Origin: JAJRQY01 sp965224435 | GTDB taxonomy: Bacteria; Actinomycetota; Acidimicrobiia; Acidimicrobiales; SZUA-35 | Direction: 5' to 3' | Length of the DNA: 64,000 nt | NCBI GenBank assembly: GCA_965224435.1 | Contig: OZ245048.1 | Coordinates: 3,906,001-3,970,000 of the forward strand | Part shown: piece by piece, positions 18,199-27,409 of the stretch | How the letters are laid out: each line of letters starts with the position of its first letter | How positions within the stretch are numbered: the stretch's first letter is position 1 | Position numbers and translations under genes: made by a program | Notes under the pieces: generated by a model | Database searches by the model: none | Seen by the model: only the letters and a program-made list of their open reading frames with translations | Told to the model about the DNA's origin: nothing

Positions 18199-18357
18199 GG
18201 AAGACCCACGCCAACAAGCTCGCTGATATAGATCCCCAGATCCACGACCGCCGAGCCCTCGATTAGGGGTACGTAAGGCTATTAGGAGAATGGAGGCGCT
18301 CCGCACGCCCGAGTCACTTCTCACAACGAGGGATGTTCCATCCAACCGCAGCGCTAA

Positions 18358-18369
18358 CGTCTTCAGACG
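18358..18369. promoter_or_regulatory. short perfect inverted repeat between divergent helD-like and PPOX genes
   Basis: CGTCT-TC-AGACG is a perfect dyad 27 bases upstream of GTG 18397. Its placement in the divergent control region (18199-18396) suggests a regulator site. It could also be chance at this length. The rest of the 198-base gap shows no gene. Confidence 0.3.
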
Positions 18370-18396
18370 GCAACACGAGATTCTTGGGAGTCAGCG

Positions 18397-19755
18397 GTGA
18401 CAACAACGAAGGTGGTGATCATCGGTGGTGGCATTGCCGGCCTTTGTGCTGCCTATGACCTCCACCGTGCTGGCTGTGATGTCACCCTTCACGAGGCTGG
18501 CGATCGCTTCGGCGGCAAGATTCACTCGTCCAAGGTCGGTCACCGGATAGTCGATGCCGGTCCCGATAGCTTCCCTGCCCGTCTTCCCCAAGGACGCCAA
18601 CTCTGCGAAGACTTAGGTCTCGCCTCGGAACTGACTAGTCCGGTTGCTTCAATTCCTTCGCTCATCCATCGTGACGGCAAGCTCTTCGAGCCTCCGAAGG
18701 GAACCGTGCTTGGTATTCCAACCGACTTTGAGGCGCTGGCAGAATCAGGACTGATCTCCTCTGACGGTGTGGCCCGCGCCGCCGAGGACCTCGAACTGCC
18801 GAGCACAACGATTGGTGACGATGCCTCGGTCGGCACCTACTTCCGGGCCCGCCTCGGTGACGAGGTCACAGACTGGCTTATTGAGCCGACCATTGGGGCC
18901 TCCCACGCCTCTGACATCAATCGCCTGAGCCTGCGAGCCAGCTCAGCAGTTCTGTGGGACATTGCCACATCGAATCGTTCGATCATCAAGGGCCTGCGTG
19001 ATGCCCGCGGTGGTGTCGGCTCAACCCAGGGTTCAGCCGGGGTAAACGAACCGATCTTTTCGGGATTGCCCGGAGGCATTTCCAGAATTGTGGAACGGCT
19101 ACTTGAAGAGTTGTCTGAGGCCGATCTTCGGCTGAACTCACCAATCGAAGATCTCAATTCGTTGGAATATGACCACCTCATCATGGCGACACCGGCGTCG
19201 GCTACTTCCAAACTGCTCACCATCGTGTCTCCAGAGGCTGCTGAACTGCTGGACGGAATCGAGTACTCTTCCTTGGCTCAAGTAACCGTCGAGTTTGCTG
19301 AGGCTGCACTGAGCTCAATTCCCGAGGCATCAATGCTGTACTTCCCTGCCGTCGCTGGTGGAGTCTTATCCAATGCAACCTTGCTCAGCACGAAGTGGGC
19401 TCACTACGCCGATACCTCTGGCCATCGAAACACCGTGCTCATCCGGCTCACTTCTGGCCGTTCCGGAGACGGAAGAGCAATCGGTCTTGACGACGAAACC
19501 ATGACCAGCCGTCTAATCAGCGACTTTCGGACGGCAATCCAGGTCGATCAAGAGCCGCTGAATGCTCGAGTTATCCGCTGGCCGCAAGCGCTGCCCCACT
19601 ACGCCCCCGGCCATGGCACCCGTGTCGAACAGATTCTGGCTTCGGTAGCCAAGGACGCCCCAAACATTCAACTGGTCGGCGCGGCCTATGGGGGAACCCA
19701 GCTGCCGGTCTGCATTGGCAGTGGTCGAGAAGCCGCCGCCCGTATCCTGGCTTGA
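18397..19755 (+). CDS. hemY: protoporphyrinogen / coproporphyrinogen oxidase, haem synthesis
   Basis: FAD enzyme of 452 residues that oxidises the porphyrinogen macrocycle late in haem synthesis. The Rossmann motif VVIIGGGIAGLCAAYDL is at residues 6-22, followed by GGKIHS and DAGPDSF. The C-terminal FAD-binding end is QLVGAAYGGTQLPVCIGSGR. In Actinobacteria this gene (HemY/CgoX) normally acts on coproporphyrinogen III. GTG 18397 has GGGAG upstream. Its stop overlaps the ATG of the next gene by one base. No other haem gene is in the window. Confidence 0.93.
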   Translation: MTTTKVVIIGGGIAGLCAAYDLHRAGCDVTLHEAGDRFGGKIHSSKVGHRIVDAGPDSFPARLPQGRQLCEDLGLASELTSPVASIPSLIHRDGKLFEPPKGTVLGIPTDFEALAESGLISSDGVARAAEDLELPSTTIGDDASVGTYFRARLGDEVTDWLIEPTIGASHASDINRLSLRASSAVLWDIATSNRSIIKGLRDARGGVGSTQGSAGVNEPIFSGLPGGISRIVERLLEELSEADLRLNSPIEDLNSLEYDHLIMATPASATSKLLTIVSPEAAELLDGIEYSSLAQVTVEFAEAALSSIPEASMLYFPAVAGGVLSNATLLSTKWAHYADTSGHRNTVLIRLTSGRSGDGRAIGLDDETMTSRLISDFRTAIQVDQEPLNARVIRWPQALPHYAPGHGTRVEQILASVAKDAPNIQLVGAAYGGTQLPVCIGSGREAAARILA

Positions 19756-21275
19756 TGCCATCCACCAAGGGTCGACTCGCCGACACCCTCACTGGTTCGG
19801 ACTCTTTAGCAATCACACTTCGCTGCGCTGCTGCTGGCATCTGTATCGCTGCCGCTGTTCCTCCATGGGGATGGTGGCCCCTGGCTTTTGTTGGCTTCGC
19901 CATCTTCGATCGATTGTTGGCGGACACCACCTGGAAGCAGCGTTTCCGACGTGGCTGGCTCGTCACCGCCTGGTGGTTGTACCCAGCCATGCTGTGGATG
20001 TTTGACCTCACTGCTCCCGGATATATCGCCGTGGTAGCAATCTTTGGTCTCTACTTCGGGGTCGCCACCGCCCTCACTCCCTCAGACCCAACTGTCAGGC
20101 GACTGGTATTCCCCGGTGCCTTTGCTTTGGCCGAGCTCACCCGCTGGTATGTGCCCTTTGGCGGGGTCCCCGTTGCCAATGTTGCCTTGGGCCAGGTCGA
20201 CTCACCTCTGGGTCAGACTGCCCGACTGGCTGGTGCTGTTCTTGTTGTTGTGCTCGTGATCGTTGTTGGTCAGGCCATCTCGGCAGCACTCACTCAGGAC
20301 TATCAGTCCGCAGGCATCGCTGCTGCTGTGGTCGCTGCCTTCTTGGTTGCAGCCGCTCTTCACCCGTCTGCAACCGTCGAGCGGACGGCCGATGTTGCCG
20401 TTATCCAGGGTGGCGGTCCGACCAGGACTCGGGCATCGCGGTCCCAGGAGCCCATTGTCCTTGCCCGGCATTTGGAAGCAACGAAACAGCTGGAACAACC
20501 GGTCGACCTGATTCTGTGGCCCGAGAACGTAGTGAACCCTGGTGGCATCCTCGATATTGATGACGCCCGTGATCGAGTCAGCAATGTCGCAATCCAGCAG
20601 CAAGCCACCCTGCTTCCCGGCTGGTTCCACTCAGCGCCCAATGGCGTGAACACCGTCAACTACCACACCTCGGTCAACCCCGATGGAGAAGTGGTTGATC
20701 GCTACGACAAGGTTCAGATCGTTCCCTTTGGCGAATACGTGCCCTTCCGGAGCTTGGTCGAACTCCTCAATGACGAGATCCCTAACCGTGATGTGATTCG
20801 AGGCACCGAGCCGCCAGTCTTGGACACCCCCATCGGGCCCGTTGGTGTTGCAATCTCGTGGGAGGCGTACTTCGATCACCGCTCTCGACATGCTGTCCGA
20901 GAGGGCGCTCAGCTCCTGACCAACCCAACCAACGGGGCCACCTATTGGCTAACCCAAGTGCACACCCAGCAGGTGGCATCCAACCAGTTACGGGCGATCG
21001 AGAATGATCGCTGGCTTTTGATGGCCGGACCGACGGGCATGTCAGCAATCATTGCCCCTGATGGTGAGGTCATGCAGCGCACGGGTATTGGTGAGCGTCG
21101 TAACCTGGTAGGCACGATCGAGATGCGCTCAGGTCGTACGCTGGCCAGCCGCATTGGTGCCTGGCCGGGTTTGGTCTATGGCCTGGTGGCTGTGTTGCTT
21201 GGACTGTGGACTCTGCGCTCGAGAAGCCAACCAGAGGCCCTGGTGGCAGAGACCTCGGGGCCAGACCACTCCTAG
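19755..21275 (+). CDS. lnt: apolipoprotein N-acyltransferase (Lnt) homologue lacking the catalytic Cys
   Basis: Protein of 506 residues: about six to seven N-terminal membrane segments, a nitrilase-like domain (about 205-470) and a last membrane helix. Lnt transfers a third acyl chain to lipoproteins. The Glu (LWPENVV) and Lys (YDKVQIVPFGEYVPF) of the nitrilase triad are present, but the position of the catalytic Cys is Ser368 (VAISWEAYF instead of IxCYE). ATG 19755 overlaps the hemY stop. It is either an altered enzyme or a non-catalytic paralogue; a second Lnt may exist elsewhere in the genome. Confidence 0.87.
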   Translation: MPSTKGRLADTLTGSDSLAITLRCAAAGICIAAAVPPWGWWPLAFVGFAIFDRLLADTTWKQRFRRGWLVTAWWLYPAMLWMFDLTAPGYIAVVAIFGLYFGVATALTPSDPTVRRLVFPGAFALAELTRWYVPFGGVPVANVALGQVDSPLGQTARLAGAVLVVVLVIVVGQAISAALTQDYQSAGIAAAVVAAFLVAAALHPSATVERTADVAVIQGGGPTRTRASRSQEPIVLARHLEATKQLEQPVDLILWPENVVNPGGILDIDDARDRVSNVAIQQQATLLPGWFHSAPNGVNTVNYHTSVNPDGEVVDRYDKVQIVPFGEYVPFRSLVELLNDEIPNRDVIRGTEPPVLDTPIGPVGVAISWEAYFDHRSRHAVREGAQLLTNPTNGATYWLTQVHTQQVASNQLRAIENDRWLLMAGPTGMSAIIAPDGEVMQRTGIGERRNLVGTIEMRSGRTLASRIGAWPGLVYGLVAVLLGLWTLRSRSQPEALVAETSGPDHS

Positions 21276-21279
21276 CTCG

Positions 21280-22425
21280 CTAGCTCACCTGTGGTTCGAC
21301 CAGCTCGAGGGTGTCGGTTGGGTCGGTCAAGTTGCGGATCGAGAAGACGGCGAGACCCATGGTGATCATCAGGCTTCCCCCGATCCAGCCCAGCATGGTC
21401 GAGCCAGAAGTCTGAAGTACAAGGCCACCAAGTAGCGGCCCGAATACGCGGCCGATTGCCATCACGGCTTGGGCATCGCCTGCTCGTTCTTGGGGGTATT
21501 CCGAGCGTTCAGCCAGAATCTTGAACACGCCAGGGACACCCATCCAGAAAGCAAATCCCCACCAGGCGGCAGCAGCGGCAAAGATCCAGGTTGAGCTGGC
21601 GGTTGCTAGCAAGATTGCCATCACTCCCGTACTCATCAGCCACGGGCCAGGAATTCCCCGCTTCCCGGTACGTCCCGCACTGAGAGTCGAACACAGCGCG
21701 TTCAGACTGAAGACCCAGGCCACCTGTGAGGCCGACAAATCGAGACGTTGGGCGCCAATCACCACGGCATAAGTGAACACCGATGACCCTCCAAGGGTGA
21801 AGAGTCCAAGAAAGAGCAGCAGGATTCGAGCAACAAACACTGCCTGGTGTCGCTCGGAAGCGGGCCTTGGAGGATCGGCGACACCGGTTGTCCGGTTGAA
21901 GATCAAGGGCCCAATCGCCAATAGCCCGAGGAACAAGAAGATCGAAGATGCCCCTCCCCTGGTCGCTACCAACGCGATCAAGGGTGAGGTCAAGACTCCA
22001 ACGATCGGGCCAACAACGGCGATTTCGCCCATCCTGGCTTCATCACCAAAGACCTGCACCCAACCAAACCAGCTGATCATGCCCATCGAGATTCCAGATA
22101 CGAATCTCAACGCAATCAAGATCGGGTAGGCAGGCAACAGGCTGGATGCGAGATTGGCGACCACCGCCAGCAGCAAGGCAACGAAGAAGACCTTGCGAGT
22201 TGGGCTGAGATGACGCCCCGCCCCCCAGCTGCCAATCACGAAACCACCGAGCTGGAAGGTGCCGACGAAGGAGGTGAGTCCAAGCCCGATGCCGTAGTGA
22301 TCCGAAATCAGCGGAAACAGGAACGGCGTCGAGACGAAGACCAGGGTGCTGAATCCTGTAGCCAACAAGATCCCGACCGAGACCGTCGGATTGAGGAGGA
22401 GGCTGACTCGAACCGGGAGCTGCAT
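21280..22425 (-). CDS. major facilitator superfamily transporter
   Basis: Protein of 381 residues with twelve predicted membrane helices in two halves, low in charged residues, resembling the CynX/NimT or sugar-efflux MFS types. Conserved motif A is weak (GAGRHLSPTRK after helix 2). Substrate is unknown. ATG 22425 follows the only reasonable N-terminus. It converges on the lnt homologue with 4 bases between the stops, both within CTAG sequences. Confidence 0.85.
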   Translation of the reverse strand: MQLPVRVSLLLNPTVSVGILLATGFSTLVFVSTPFLFPLISDHYGIGLGLTSFVGTFQLGGFVIGSWGAGRHLSPTRKVFFVALLLAVVANLASSLLPAYPILIALRFVSGISMGMISWFGWVQVFGDEARMGEIAVVGPIVGVLTSPLIALVATRGGASSIFLFLGLLAIGPLIFNRTTGVADPPRPASERHQAVFVARILLLFLGLFTLGGSSVFTYAVVIGAQRLDLSASQVAWVFSLNALCSTLSAGRTGKRGIPGPWLMSTGVMAILLATASSTWIFAAAAAWWGFAFWMGVPGVFKILAERSEYPQERAGDAQAVMAIGRVFGPLLGGLVLQTSGSTMLGWIGGSLMITMGLAVFSIRNLTDPTDTLELVEPQVS

Positions 22426-22475
22426 ACGGCACCCAGGCTAGTCAGTCCAGCCCGTACCGAGCCAGATTCGCGTCC

Positions 22476-22988
22476 CTAGTTCCAGTGATCTTCAAGACCA
22501 GGGAGCGGAGTGAATCCCTCGGCTGGGCCGACCTGAATAGTGGCGATTGCCGCCAGCGCTGGGTCGACGTACTTCAACGCTTCAGCCATCGTGGTGCATT
22601 TCTTCTGGATGGCTCGCTTGGATAGCGATCGAACCGCTCGAAGCTCAACCTCTTCGCCTGTAGCCAGCCGAAGCACTGGGAACCACCATTTGATTCCTCG
22701 GGAGCGAACGAAACCCATGCCGAGGTCATCGATGTTCTCGATCAAGAACTCACTGCGACGGTCGATTCGAACGTACACCAGTCGCCCGGGGGTGAGTTCA
22801 ACAAAGGCCAGTACCTTGACAAAGCTGAGGACCATGAACAGGTTGAGTCCGGCAAGAATGGGCCTGCCGTTCGCCATGTTGGGGTAGATGGACAGCAACC
22901 CGAAGAGGCCCATGAAGCTCATGCTCAGGGTGAAGTAGATCCCTGGCAGGATCCGCATCTTATTCATTAAGTACACCGCCCCTGACAC
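22476..22988 (-). CDS. membrane protein with two N-terminal TM segments and a cytoplasmic domain
   Basis: Protein of 170 residues. Two hydrophobic segments near residues 13-35 and 43-62 are followed by a soluble domain of about 105 residues (VRIDRRSEFLIENIDDLG) that could be a PH-like barrel. I do not recognise a named family. GTG 22988 has AGGA 7 bases upstream; ATG 22967 is a shorter alternative. Confidence 0.65.
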   Translation of the reverse strand: MSGAVYLMNKMRILPGIYFTLSMSFMGLFGLLSIYPNMANGRPILAGLNLFMVLSFVKVLAFVELTPGRLVYVRIDRRSEFLIENIDDLGMGFVRSRGIKWWFPVLRLATGEEVELRAVRSLSKRAIQKKCTTMAEALKYVDPALAAIATIQVGPAEGFTPLPGLEDHWN

Positions 22989-23078
22989 TACGCATTCCTG
23001 TTCGATGCATGTCTCATAGATCGGCCGATTCCTGGGCAGCCTTTAGCAAGAGGTCAAGCCTGCCTAGGCCCCGACTTG

Positions 23079-23516
23079 CTAGAGCTCGATGTTGATGGTC
23101 ACCGGCCCTTGGTTAAGTATCTCAACTTCCATGTCCGCTCCAAATACTCCAGCAGGAACAGCCAGTCCTTTGTCACGGAGATTGAGAACGAGAGCTTCGA
23201 TCAAGGGCTCGGCAACCTCAGGTCTGGCGGCTCCGATGTAGGACGGTCGGTTGCCTTTTCTGGCGTCGCCGTAAAGGGTGAATTGGCTGATGATCAGGAT
23301 GTCGCCAGCGATGTCCGCCACGGACAGATTCATCTTGTCTTCGGCATCAGAGAAGATCCGCAACTTGAACAACTTGTCAGCCATCTTGTTGACCTGGTCG
23401 AGGGTGTCGTCATGGGTCATTCCAATGAATACGCATAGGCCATGCCTAATTGATCCAACAACCTCGCCCTCAACAGACACACTCGCTCGGCTGACTCGCT
23501 GGACTAGGGCGCGCAT
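23079..23516 (-). CDS. dtd: D-aminoacyl-tRNA deacylase
   Basis: Enzyme of 145 residues that removes D-amino acids (and Gly mischarged on tRNA-Ala) from tRNA. Signature motifs SQFT (77-80) and NQGPVT (135-140) are both present, and length fits the family. ATG 23516 lies inside the end of the upstream gene (13-base overlap), so the two are translated together. The frame is open further upstream to 23594 but those codons lie in the GH20-like gene. Confidence 0.97.
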   Translation of the reverse strand: MRALVQRVSRASVSVEGEVVGSIRHGLCVFIGMTHDDTLDQVNKMADKLFKLRIFSDAEDKMNLSVADIAGDILIISQFTLYGDARKGNRPSYIGAARPEVAEPLIEALVLNLRDKGLAVPAGVFGADMEVEILNQGPVTINIEL

Positions 23517-25300
23517 GTTGAATAGGACCTCAGGGTTGCTTCGAGAAGGTTCAAGCTGTGGGCTAGGCCGCCGGGACGATTGCGTCCTAACCAAGCCCGC
23601 CGTTGCAGCGCGATTGCTCTTGTCAAGTCTTCGTGCATGACCGCTTCAGATTGACCATCAAGGCCGGACGCCTGGCCCGTTCGCCACAGGCCATGGCGGG
23701 CTAGTCGAATGGCGGCCAGCAATTCAAGTTTGACCTGATCCGCTTGATCACAAGTCGGTGTTGAGTTGACGATGTTGGCGGCCGAGAGATCGAGAGTCTC
23801 CAGAATCCCATCCAGCTCGTCGCTTGTTGTCTCCCCAGTGCCTGGAAACGGTGGCTCACAGAGCAAGTCGAAGAACAGGCCGCTGCCATTCAGACCCTTT
23901 CGACTCAGGCGATCGCTGATTCCGCCCAGAGCTTGCAACGCCGGGCCGATCAATTCGGTGTCGTCGCCCAAGACCTGGTTGCACACCGATGCGGCGGGAA
24001 GGTCTCGGTTGGATTCTGCACACCAGGTGATCGCACCACCAAAGATTATTGGCAACAGGCTGACGGACAAGGGCTGCATATGGCCAGTGTCACCCCAGTC
24101 GGTGACGATGACTCCGGTAGCTCCCGCTGGGAGGGCAACATCAACGGCGTCAAGCAGGTTGGCCTTGGCGTGAGGCCAGCGACCGATCAGCGAGTTCCAT
24201 GTTCCCGTCCCTGGCGCAGCCCAGAACGGGTAGTCGGCCTCAACCAGCTGACGCGTCTGACTCTCGAATCCCAGGTACATGTCTTCGGGAAATCCGAACA
24301 TCTCTGCCAACTCAGGAGTTGAAGCAAGAGAAGAAAGACCAGTCCCTGGCTCTGAGGGAGGGTCATACTGCCAGGCCAGGGCGGTAGCCATCTCCTTTGG
24401 AACTCTGGCCAACGGCTCAGGATGGATCCGAAACATGTCACCCCAGAACAAGACCTCATAGCCATCGTCGAGGAGGGGTTGCATGATCCGAAGTAGGTGA
24501 TCGACGAACACATCACCCTTCGTTCGTTCTGCCACTGCCTGACGGCTCTCACCCAGACCGAGTTCCATTGGCTCATCGCAACAGATATTCACCTTCTTGC
24601 TTCTCACCGTGCTGCTGAGTTCACGTACCAGTTCGAGGGCAAAATCAGCGTTGGCTTGGGTGGGTGCCAGAGTCAGCGGCTTGACATGGTTGCCATGAAC
24701 GGGCATCTCGAAACCATCGGGGCACTCAGCCCGGTCTCGGTACTCCTCATGTCGGAGCCAGGGGCCCATGTGACCAAAGATGTTGAGGCAAGGCACAAGC
24801 TCGATGCCATTGGCGGCACACAAGTCGTCCAACTCGCTCATCTCCGCTGCAGTCATGGGTGAAGCATCACGCCACACCACCTCATGATCACGAAAGGAAA
24901 AAGTGTGCTCGGTGTAGAGTTGGAGTTCGGTGTAGCGACACGTGGACAAGATCTGGACCAGCCACGCCAGAGTCTGCATTGTCGGAACCCGGTCTCGGCT
25001 GATGTCCAGCATGAATGCCCGGTTTCGAGTGTCGGGCCAATCAGAGATGCTCAGATCAGGCAGACCTGCCGGATACTCCGTTCGCAGCTGGTCCAGCGTG
25101 TCCTTGGCGTAGCGCAAGCCCAGGTCATCACGGTGTCGGATCTCGATTGAACCACCGGCAACCGACAACTCATAGCCCTGTGGTTGCACGGACGGGTCAC
25201 GGGCAATAATTGCTTCCGCAACCGCTGACCCTTCCCTGGCGACGGTCGTTCCACGCACTTTCGTTTGGAGGACCAGACGAGGGCGGGGAAAGATCTGCAT
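23504..25300 (-). CDS. glycoside hydrolase family 20-like protein (beta-N-acetylhexosaminidase type)
   Basis: Protein of 598 residues. A GH20b-like N-terminal domain (to about 85) precedes a TIM barrel. The catalytic Asp-Glu pair is Asp242-Glu243 (NICCDEPMEL), and an N-terminal barrel motif RAFMLDISRDRVP is kept. No signal peptide is seen, suggesting action on imported or recycled amino-sugar oligomers. The C-terminal 150 residues are helical and atypical. It is the first gene of a pair with dtd. Exact activity is unproven. Confidence 0.8.
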   Translation of the reverse strand: MQIFPRPRLVLQTKVRGTTVAREGSAVAEAIIARDPSVQPQGYELSVAGGSIEIRHRDDLGLRYAKDTLDQLRTEYPAGLPDLSISDWPDTRNRAFMLDISRDRVPTMQTLAWLVQILSTCRYTELQLYTEHTFSFRDHEVVWRDASPMTAAEMSELDDLCAANGIELVPCLNIFGHMGPWLRHEEYRDRAECPDGFEMPVHGNHVKPLTLAPTQANADFALELVRELSSTVRSKKVNICCDEPMELGLGESRQAVAERTKGDVFVDHLLRIMQPLLDDGYEVLFWGDMFRIHPEPLARVPKEMATALAWQYDPPSEPGTGLSSLASTPELAEMFGFPEDMYLGFESQTRQLVEADYPFWAAPGTGTWNSLIGRWPHAKANLLDAVDVALPAGATGVIVTDWGDTGHMQPLSVSLLPIIFGGAITWCAESNRDLPAASVCNQVLGDDTELIGPALQALGGISDRLSRKGLNGSGLFFDLLCEPPFPGTGETTSDELDGILETLDLSAANIVNSTPTCDQADQVKLELLAAIRLARHGLWRTGQASGLDGQSEAVMHEDLTRAIALQRRAWLGRNRPGGLAHSLNLLEATLRSYSTCAP

Positions 25301-25391
25301 CTCTATCGACAGTAACAGGTCGTGAACCTCGCTTCTACGTGATTAACGCGCAAGGTCTAAGTTTGCTCTGTCAGCTATGGGGGGACCATTG

Positions 25392-26492
25392 ATGAGCAAC
25401 AAAACATCCAGCCAACCATCCGGGGATTTGGTTTGGGAATGGCACTTTCCGATCTCACCTGAGGATCAGCGCCGTCGTCTCCTCACGGCGGGTGGATTCT
25501 TCGGGGCTGGACTTACCTGTCTAGTCCTGGCCGCGTTCTCAATCAGTCAGGGTTCGTCTGGCACGAGCCGATTCAGCATTGTTCTTGGACTGCTTTTTCT
25601 GGGACTCCTTGCTCTAGGGGAGATGGAAACGAAACGGGCCCGGAGCACCGTCATCGGTCTGAACCGGATGGGGTTGTTGACCTTCACCGACTCTCGGACC
25701 ACGTCGAGCGTGGACCTTCGCACCAGCTCAGTACCGAGCATTCGCCGCAGAACCAGTCCGGCCAGGTGGCACTGGTCAATCGAACTGAACACACCAGATG
25801 CTGGGTGGCACCGTGAAATAGCAAATACGTCCAGCTACTTTCAGTTGTCGGAGTCTGAGGCCAAAGCACTGGAAGCCGATCTACAACACTGGAGTTCTTG
25901 GGCCCGAGGAGGGCAGACGATAGTCCAGACGCCACTAGCGGGGATCGGTGCCAGCACCCCGACTGCAGCAACGCCAAACCAGTTCCACTGGACTCCGCCC
26001 AGGCACCCTAAGGCCGATCGAAATCGACGGAGGCTCCGTATTGGTGTGGGTGTGTTTGCATTGCTGGTTGCGGTGTTGGCCGCCGTCAGTGAGTGGAAGA
26101 ACGGACTCGCCGCGGTGGGGTTCTCGATGCTGACTCCCGTCATCATCTTGCTCGTTGGTGCTGGCCTTGACCTCTTGTTTCGTTCCGGCCAAGGGTTCAC
26201 CATCGACATCAACGATGGACTACTCACTATCGGTCGTGGACGCGGCGAGTCGATCATCGTGCCCGTCCGCACCATCCGTTCCTTGAGCGTCGACTCCGCA
26301 ACCTCAAGTGTGAATACGGGAGGGACTACACAACGCAGCACGATCTGGAAGCTCTCGATCCAGTCGGACCAAGACCCGAGCAAGCCCGAGCCCATTCTTG
26401 TTTTTATCCCAACTGGCTTTGGTAGTGGTTTCAATACCGATGAAGCAATCAAGCTCGAAGCCAGCCTTCGAGGTTCTCTGAGTCAGCTTTAG
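25392..26492 (+). CDS. duplicated membrane/PH-like protein
   Basis: Protein of 366 residues built from two similar modules. Each has a two-helix membrane hairpin (about 32-70 and 217-265) followed by a beta-rich domain of about 90 residues that resembles a bacterial PH-like barrel (LTFTDSRTTSSVDLRTSSV; LTIGRGRGESIIVPVRTI). A Pro/Thr-rich linker joins the modules. I know no named family with certainty. ATG 25392 is used because GGGGGG lies upstream. Confidence 0.75.
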   Translation: MSNKTSSQPSGDLVWEWHFPISPEDQRRRLLTAGGFFGAGLTCLVLAAFSISQGSSGTSRFSIVLGLLFLGLLALGEMETKRARSTVIGLNRMGLLTFTDSRTTSSVDLRTSSVPSIRRRTSPARWHWSIELNTPDAGWHREIANTSSYFQLSESEAKALEADLQHWSSWARGGQTIVQTPLAGIGASTPTAATPNQFHWTPPRHPKADRNRRRLRIGVGVFALLVAVLAAVSEWKNGLAAVGFSMLTPVIILLVGAGLDLLFRSGQGFTIDINDGLLTIGRGRGESIIVPVRTIRSLSVDSATSSVNTGGTTQRSTIWKLSIQSDQDPSKPEPILVFIPTGFGSGFNTDEAIKLEASLRGSLSQL

Positions 26493-26560
26493 CCGGCCCA
26501 GCGTGTGGTCGGCTGTCGACACCGACTTCAAAGCACCTCCCCGGTCGCAATCAATTGTTC

Positions 26561-27358
26561 CTACTTCGTAAGGACTATCAAGCCAATGGCGATGCTGATC
26601 AAGACCGCAGAAACCAGAATTACCGCTACGAACAAGCCGCCAAGGACCATGAAAGCTGCCTTCGTCGGGCTCTCCTTGATCTGAATCTCCAGCCAGGTTG
26701 GTTCCGTCGTCTTGGTTGGGGCCGCAACACTCTCCAGCGCTTCAATCAGCCGGAGTACCGCGTCAACCCAGTAAGCCACCTGCTCAGGAGAAAAGGCCCG
26801 CGTGTTGAGATGAAACTCAAAGGCCTCGGGGCCGAGACTTACCTTGGCGTTGGACTGCTCACCCTGATTGGGCAGCAGATAGACCAGCATGTTGGCTACT
26901 TCCTGGTTGAGAACCGCCTGGATTACCCAATCGGGTTCTGCGGCCCATGCGACCAGGTGATCAAGTGCCGGGGGCAAGGATTCGATCTGTTCGACTCCCA
27001 TGCGTCCGTTCAACCAACCAGCAATAGTACCGCCACGTGATTGATCACCCAGAACCATGCGAGTCTTGAGAGTGGTGGCAAGATTGATGCTCAGCCGATG
27101 ACCGTCGTAGGACTGATAGCGCACCTCGCCAGTGTGCTTGGTCTTGGACCGGCGTCCACATGTGACGGTAAGTACCCTCCCCCGGTGGGTTCCCTGATAG
27201 GACTTCTGGCGGCCGGGCAAGGTCTGCTCTTGCAACCCGAGAGCCGTGCAATGAGGACCGATGTTTGCACTTAAGTCGGCCACGACTTCCCCTCCAATCT
27301 CAATCCCAACAATCGCCTGGCGATTATCCTGACTAAACAATTCTTGGTCGACCCTCAC
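26561..27358 (-). CDS. hypothetical protein with one C-terminal membrane anchor
   Basis: Protein of 265 residues read from GTG 27358. It has a soluble N-terminal 230 residues without recognised motif and a single hydrophobic helix near 235-260, suggesting tail anchoring with the bulk in the cytoplasm. A Pro/Thr linker precedes the anchor. It is divergent from the SDR gene at 27410; the start is uncertain. Confidence 0.65.
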   Translation of the reverse strand: MRVDQELFSQDNRQAIVGIEIGGEVVADLSANIGPHCTALGLQEQTLPGRQKSYQGTHRGRVLTVTCGRRSKTKHTGEVRYQSYDGHRLSINLATTLKTRMVLGDQSRGGTIAGWLNGRMGVEQIESLPPALDHLVAWAAEPDWVIQAVLNQEVANMLVYLLPNQGEQSNAKVSLGPEAFEFHLNTRAFSPEQVAYWVDAVLRLIEALESVAAPTKTTEPTWLEIQIKESPTKAAFMVLGGLFVAVILVSAVLISIAIGLIVLTK

Positions 27359-27409
27359 ACCTATGCTGGGTAGCGATCCACCTGTTCAACGCAAGAGTAA
27401 GGCACAAGC

